Source of the DNA: Deltaproteobacteria bacterium
GTDB lineage: Bacteria > Myxococcota_A > UBA796 > SXON01
NCBI GenBank assembly: GCA_947445035.1
Contig: CANFCK010000002.1
Span: 124,001 to 188,000, forward strand
Direction: 5' to 3'
DNA length: 64,000 nucleotides
The notes under the pieces were generated by a model that was given only the letters and a program-made list of their open reading frames with translations, was not told where the DNA came from and ran no database searches. Shown piece after piece: positions 60,805 to 64,000 of the stretch; positions within the stretch are counted from its first letter, which is position 1; each line of letters opens with the position of its first letter. The position numbers and the translations under genes are program-made.

Positions 60805-61719
60805 ATGCTGCTGCTCGCTCTGTTCTCTGCTCCCGCTCTCGCTGGTGACGACGACTTCTTCTTCGTGGGTGGTGGACTCGCCATCCGCCCCGCCTACGCC
60901 GCGAACACCTTCTTCCTGGGGGCCGAGGCCGAAGCCGACCTCAGCTTCAAAGCGGGGATGGTCGGCGGCCGACTCGATCTCGACTTCCAGGGCACCGTGC
61001 TGCCGACCCTGGGGTACGTCCCGGTGCTCCCCGATGTCCCGGTCATCAACATCGTGCGCCCCGAGTGGGCCATGGTCGAGGTCACCGGCGAGTCCTGGGC
61101 CGCGCGCGGCGGCATCATCAACGCCGCCTTCGGCCTTGAAGACTGGGATGACTGGGCGCTGTACCTGCCCACGCACGGACAGTACTACGCATTTACGCCC
61201 GGTCGCATGGCCGGCGGCGAGTTCGCTTGGACCTTCGGCGACGCCGGCCCGACCCTCGCACTCGGCGGTGGCCTGGACCTGGACTGGGAACTGCCCATCG
61301 TCGAGGCGACCATCACCGTAGAAAGTGACGCCTACGCCATCTGGTCGGGTGTCGCCGTCTACCCGGCCGATCAGCGATACGCGGCCGTGCTTGGCGCCGA
61401 GGCCTACCCGGCCGAGGTCGTGACCCTGGCGCTGGGCGGCATCGCGGGCATGGACCACACGTCACCGTTCGCGAACGTGTCCGTTTCCGGGGTCTTCCTG
61501 CCCGCCGGGATGATCAACCCCACCGTGCGTGTGGAAGGCTCCTTCGATCCCGACGCGATCACCGGCGCTGCGCCGTTCGCCGCGAGCGTTGGCGGGGCGG
61601 TGTCGCCCACCGATTGGATCAAGATCCTGGTCGAAGGGAAGATGCTCCTGGTGGGCGACGACATCGTGCCAGGGGCGTACGCGTCACTTTGCGTCTACCG
61701 GGTTTCACCTCCAGAATAG
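60805..61719 (+). CDS. outer-membrane beta-barrel-type protein
   Basis: This 304-residue protein has a signal peptide MLLLALFSAPALA (ATG 60805; GGAGG at 60796-60800). The mature part begins GDDDFFFVGGGLAIRPAYAAN and shows long alternating strands (FSAGM... GGRLDLDF, GVAVYPADQRYAAVLGAEAY), consistent with an outer-membrane barrel. It is followed after 8 bases by the aldehyde dehydrogenase gene, so the two are probably in one operon. A transport role for the substrate is possible; not shown. Confidence 0.6.
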   Translation: MLLLALFSAPALAGDDDFFFVGGGLAIRPAYAANTFFLGAEAEADLSFKAGMVGGRLDLDFQGTVLPTLGYVPVLPDVPVINIVRPEWAMVEVTGESWAARGGIINAAFGLEDWDDWALYLPTHGQYYAFTPGRMAGGEFAWTFGDAGPTLALGGGLDLDWELPIVEATITVESDAYAIWSGVAVYPADQRYAAVLGAEAYPAEVVTLALGGIAGMDHTSPFANVSVSGVFLPAGMINPTVRVEGSFDPDAITGAAPFAASVGGAVSPTDWIKILVEGKMLLVGDDIVPGAYASLCVYRVSPPE

Positions 61720-61727
61720 GCTGGCGC

Positions 61728-63137
61728 ATGCGCTCCCTCCTGCTCGCCGGCGTTCCCACCACCACGACCGGCCGGCACACACTTTTTGCGCCGTGGGACG
61801 GGCGCAAGCTCGACGAGATCGCCCAGGCGGGTCCTGCCGAAATGGAGGCCGCCGCGGCGGCCGCCGCGCGCGCTTTCGCCACCACGCGCACGATGCCTGC
61901 CCACCGCCGAGCCGAAATCCTCCGCCGCGTCGCGGTGCTTTTGGTGGAGCGTAGCGAAGAGCTCGCGGGGCTCATCCGCGACGAAGGAGGCAAGCCGATT
62001 GCGCTGGCAAGGGGCGAGGTGTCCCGCGCGGTCGACACCTTTTCGCTCGCGGCGGACGAAGCAACCCGCATCGACGGCGAAGTCTTTGGATTGGACGGGA
62101 CCGCCGGCGGCGTGGGCCGAACCGCGATCGTGCGCCGGTTCCCCCGAGGGCCCGTCCTGGCCATCGCGCCCTTCAACTTCCCGCTGAACCTCGTCGCGCA
62201 CAAGGTCGCGCCCGCCATCGCCGCCGGCTGCCCGGTCATCGTGAAGCCCGCGGAGCAGACCCCCTCGGCGGCCATCTTGCTCGGCGAGCTGTGTGTCGAA
62301 GCGGGCTGGCCGGCGGAAGCGATGAGCGTGCTCCCCTGCGATCGCAGCGTCGCCGGCACGCTCGTAGACGATCCGCGCCTCCCGGTGGTGAGCTTCACCG
62401 GCAGCGACGTCGTCGGCTGGCAACTTCGCGCGCGGGTGCCTCGCAAACAGGTGCTGCTGGAGCTCGGCGGCAACGCGGCGGCCATCCTCGACGCCGAGGC
62501 TGATCTCGCGGCCGCCGCCCCCCGCATTGCCCTCGGCGGCTACGCACACGCCGGCCAGACGTGCATCTCGGTCCAGCAGGTGCTCGTCCACCAAGACCGC
62601 CTCCGCGAAGCCCGTGAGCGCTTGATCGTGGAGGCGGCGAAGGTTCCCTGCGGCGATCCAAGCGACCCCGCCACCGTGTGCGGCCCGATGATCGACAAGC
62701 GCCAGCTTGACCGCATCACGGCATGGGTCGCTGAAGCCGTCCGGCGCGGCGCGCAGGCGTACGGAGGGGGTCGCGACGGCAATCTGATCGCCCCCACGCT
62801 TTTGGAAGGGGTGCCAGCCGACAGCCCGCTGGCGCGCGACGAAGCCTTCGGGCCGGTGATGGTGCTGACGCCGTTTTCTACCCTCGACGACGCCTTCGAC
62901 ATCGTGAACCAGAGCCGCTTCGGTCTGCAGTGCGGCATCTTCACTCGCGACGTGCGGGTGCTGTGGAAGGCCTTCGATCGCCTGGAGGTGGGCGGGGTGA
63001 TCCACGACGACTACCCGACCTTCCGCGTGGACGGCATGCCCTACGGCGGCGTCAAGGACTCGGGTGTCGGGCGGGAAGGACCGCGCTGGGCGATTCGTGA
63101 CTTTACGGAGGAGAGGCTGTTGGTGGTGCGAGGGTAG
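61728..63137 (+). CDS. aldehyde dehydrogenase
   Basis: This 469-residue NAD(P)-dependent enzyme has the catalytic Cys279 in GQTCIS, Glu245 in LELGGNAA, and Asn150 in APFNFPLNL. The length and motifs fit succinate-semialdehyde dehydrogenase or related (gamma-aminobutyraldehyde, GAPN-like) ALDH; the substrate cannot be fixed from sequence. The GABA-type aminotransferase fusion ends 60 bases upstream of the barrel gene, divergent, which makes succinate semialdehyde a good candidate. ATG 61728. The gene ends 77 bases before the convergent dnaJ-like gene. Confidence 0.85.
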   Translation: MRSLLLAGVPTTTTGRHTLFAPWDGRKLDEIAQAGPAEMEAAAAAAARAFATTRTMPAHRRAEILRRVAVLLVERSEELAGLIRDEGGKPIALARGEVSRAVDTFSLAADEATRIDGEVFGLDGTAGGVGRTAIVRRFPRGPVLAIAPFNFPLNLVAHKVAPAIAAGCPVIVKPAEQTPSAAILLGELCVEAGWPAEAMSVLPCDRSVAGTLVDDPRLPVVSFTGSDVVGWQLRARVPRKQVLLELGGNAAAILDAEADLAAAAPRIALGGYAHAGQTCISVQQVLVHQDRLREARERLIVEAAKVPCGDPSDPATVCGPMIDKRQLDRITAWVAEAVRRGAQAYGGGRDGNLIAPTLLEGVPADSPLARDEAFGPVMVLTPFSTLDDAFDIVNQSRFGLQCGIFTRDVRVLWKAFDRLEVGGVIHDDYPTFRVDGMPYGGVKDSGVGREGPRWAIRDFTEERLLVVRG

Positions 63138-63175
63138 ATGCGCATCAGCTGGCCGCTCTGCGGAGGGAATGGCGC

Positions 63176-63211
63176 GGTAGGGGAAGGGGCGGCGAGCCCC
63201 TTCCCTCTACC
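63176..63211. terminator. hairpin between convergent genes
   Basis: GGTAGGGGAAGGGGC (63176-63190) pairs with GCCCCTTCCCTCTACC (63196-63211) across a 5-base loop GGCGA, with one bulged base. This strong hairpin lies between the aldehyde dehydrogenase and dnaJ-like stops. No U-run follows, so termination is probable but not certain. Confidence 0.55.
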
Positions 63212-63214
63212 AAG

Positions 63215-64000
63215 CTAGAGCTCCACCCCCGCCCGCACCGGCTTGTCGTACAGCCCCTCGATCTTTTCACAAGCAGCCACGAAGGCATCGTCCCAGCGGG
63301 TGGGGAGCTGGGCGATGAGCTCGACGTAGAGGTCCCCGCGCTGGTCCTTGCGCGCCACGCCCTTGCCACGCAGCCTCAAACGGGCGCCCGGCGCGGTGCG
63401 CGGCGGAATCTTCATTGCGACGGGACCGTCGGGAGTGGGAACATCGACGCTACCACCGGCGGCAAGCTCCGCGAGCGTGACCGGAAGCCGCAGGGTGAGG
63501 TCCAAGCCGTCGCGACGAAAATGCTCGTGCTCGCGCACGTGGATGCGGATGCGGAGCGGACCCTGAGGTGTGGTCACCTTGACCGAAGCGCCATCCTCGG
63601 CCCCGGGCGGGATGCGCACCCGCTGGCCGCCAACCTCGACCTCGATGCCGCGGAGGGCCTCGGCCAGGTCGACCTCCAGCGACGCTTCGCGTGCCGGCGC
63701 TTGTCGAGGACCGCCCCGCCCACCACCACCCCGGCTGAACGCACCGAGGAAATCGTTGATGTCGAAGTCGGCTTGTTGGCCGCCGAAACCGGATTGGAAG
63801 CCGCCGCCGCGCCGACCGCCACCCGCTTTGAACGCTCGCGCGCGTGCCGCGTCAAAACCCGATGCCAACGAGTCTGGCCCAAACTCGTCGTAGTTGGCGC
63901 GCCGGTCTTTGTCCGAGAGCACATCGTAGGCAGCGGTGATCTTCTTGAAGCGAGCCTCAGCCGCCGGATTGTCGGGGTTCTTGTCGGGGTGCAGCTTCGC
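63215..64000 (-). CDS. DnaJ-family co-chaperone, CbpA-like, partial
   Basis: The window holds 261 codons and the gene continues past its right edge. The visible N-terminus is inside the J-domain: [20 protein letters not shown] carries the HPD motif needed to stimulate DnaK, and [15 protein letters not shown] follows. A Gly-rich linker ([15 protein letters not shown]) and two beta-sandwich substrate-binding domains ([25 protein letters not shown]) come next. There is no zinc-finger (CxxCxGxG) domain, so this is a CbpA/type II DnaJ rather than DnaJ proper. Its last codon is TAG at 63215. Confidence 0.9.
   Translation of the reverse strand, partial: AKLHPDKNPDNPAAEARFKKITAAYDVLSDKDRRANYDEFGPDSLASGFDAARARAFKAGGGRRGGGFQSGFGGQQADFDINDFLGAFSRGGGGRGGPRQAPAREASLEVDLAEALRGIEVEVGGQRVRIPPGAEDGASVKVTTPQGPLRIRIHVREHEHFRRDGLDLTLRLPVTLAELAAGGSVDVPTPDGPVAMKIPPRTAPGARLRLRGKGVARKDQRGDLYVELIAQLPTRWDDAFVAACEKIEGLYDKPVRAGVEL

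Overview
The window is high-GC DNA densely packed with protein genes. It looks like a chromosomal segment of a Gram-negative deltaproteobacterium, most likely a Myxococcota or relative. Signs of this are MopE-type metal-binding lipoproteins with CDGxDxDCDG motifs, FG-GAP lipoproteins, a MYXO-CTERM-like C-terminus, an LptD-like protein, and many short lipoprotein signals. Many genes overlap as ATGA, GTGA or TTGA, so operons are tight. I found no rRNA, tRNA, CRISPR array, insertion sequence or prophage. The first gene (selB, left edge) and the last (dnaJ-like, right edge) are cut by the window.

Layout. 1-3.1 kb: selB start, a zinc-ribbon membrane protein, and an acidic-repeat envelope protein. 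3.1-8.7 kb: an operon of two alkaline-phosphatase-superfamily membrane proteins, an LpxL-like acyltransferase and a GT4 glycosyltransferase, probably for surface lipid or glycan modification. 8.7-12 kb: a kinase-like pseudoenzyme, a B12-type radical SAM protein and a methyltransferase. 12-15.1 kb: a large Ig-repeat protein with a C-terminal barrel-like domain. 15.4-21.9 kb: small envelope proteins, LD-carboxypeptidase, a serine hydrolase, and accD-folC-lptD-like. 21.9-28.9 kb: surface and calcium-binding proteins (a propeller-like lipoprotein, an RTX-repeat protein behind a poly-C tract, a MopE/FG-GAP lipoprotein) with two gene remnants. 28.9-41.1 kb: mostly housekeeping (ATP-grasp, holB, tatD, sppA, parvulin isomerase, mreB, metK) plus a degenerate GGDEF protein and a hydrolase lacking its nucleophile.

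41.2-63.1 kb is the metabolic highlight. potABCD (polyamine uptake) is followed by a TlpA-like thioredoxin, a GDPD-like protein, a PuuB-like FAD oxidase and a GNAT-like protein. At 58.4 kb a paralogue of that GNAT-like protein is fused to a GABA-type class III aminotransferase, and an aldehyde dehydrogenase follows at 61.7 kb. Together they could take putrescine or spermidine through GABA to succinate. That pathway is inference from family membership and proximity. MopE-type, PKD/Ig-like and barrel-type surface proteins sit between these genes.

A recurring theme is loss or change of catalytic residues: SelB G4 motif, the acyltransferase HX4D/E motif, the kinase-like protein, the GGDEF-like protein and the alpha/beta hydrolase.
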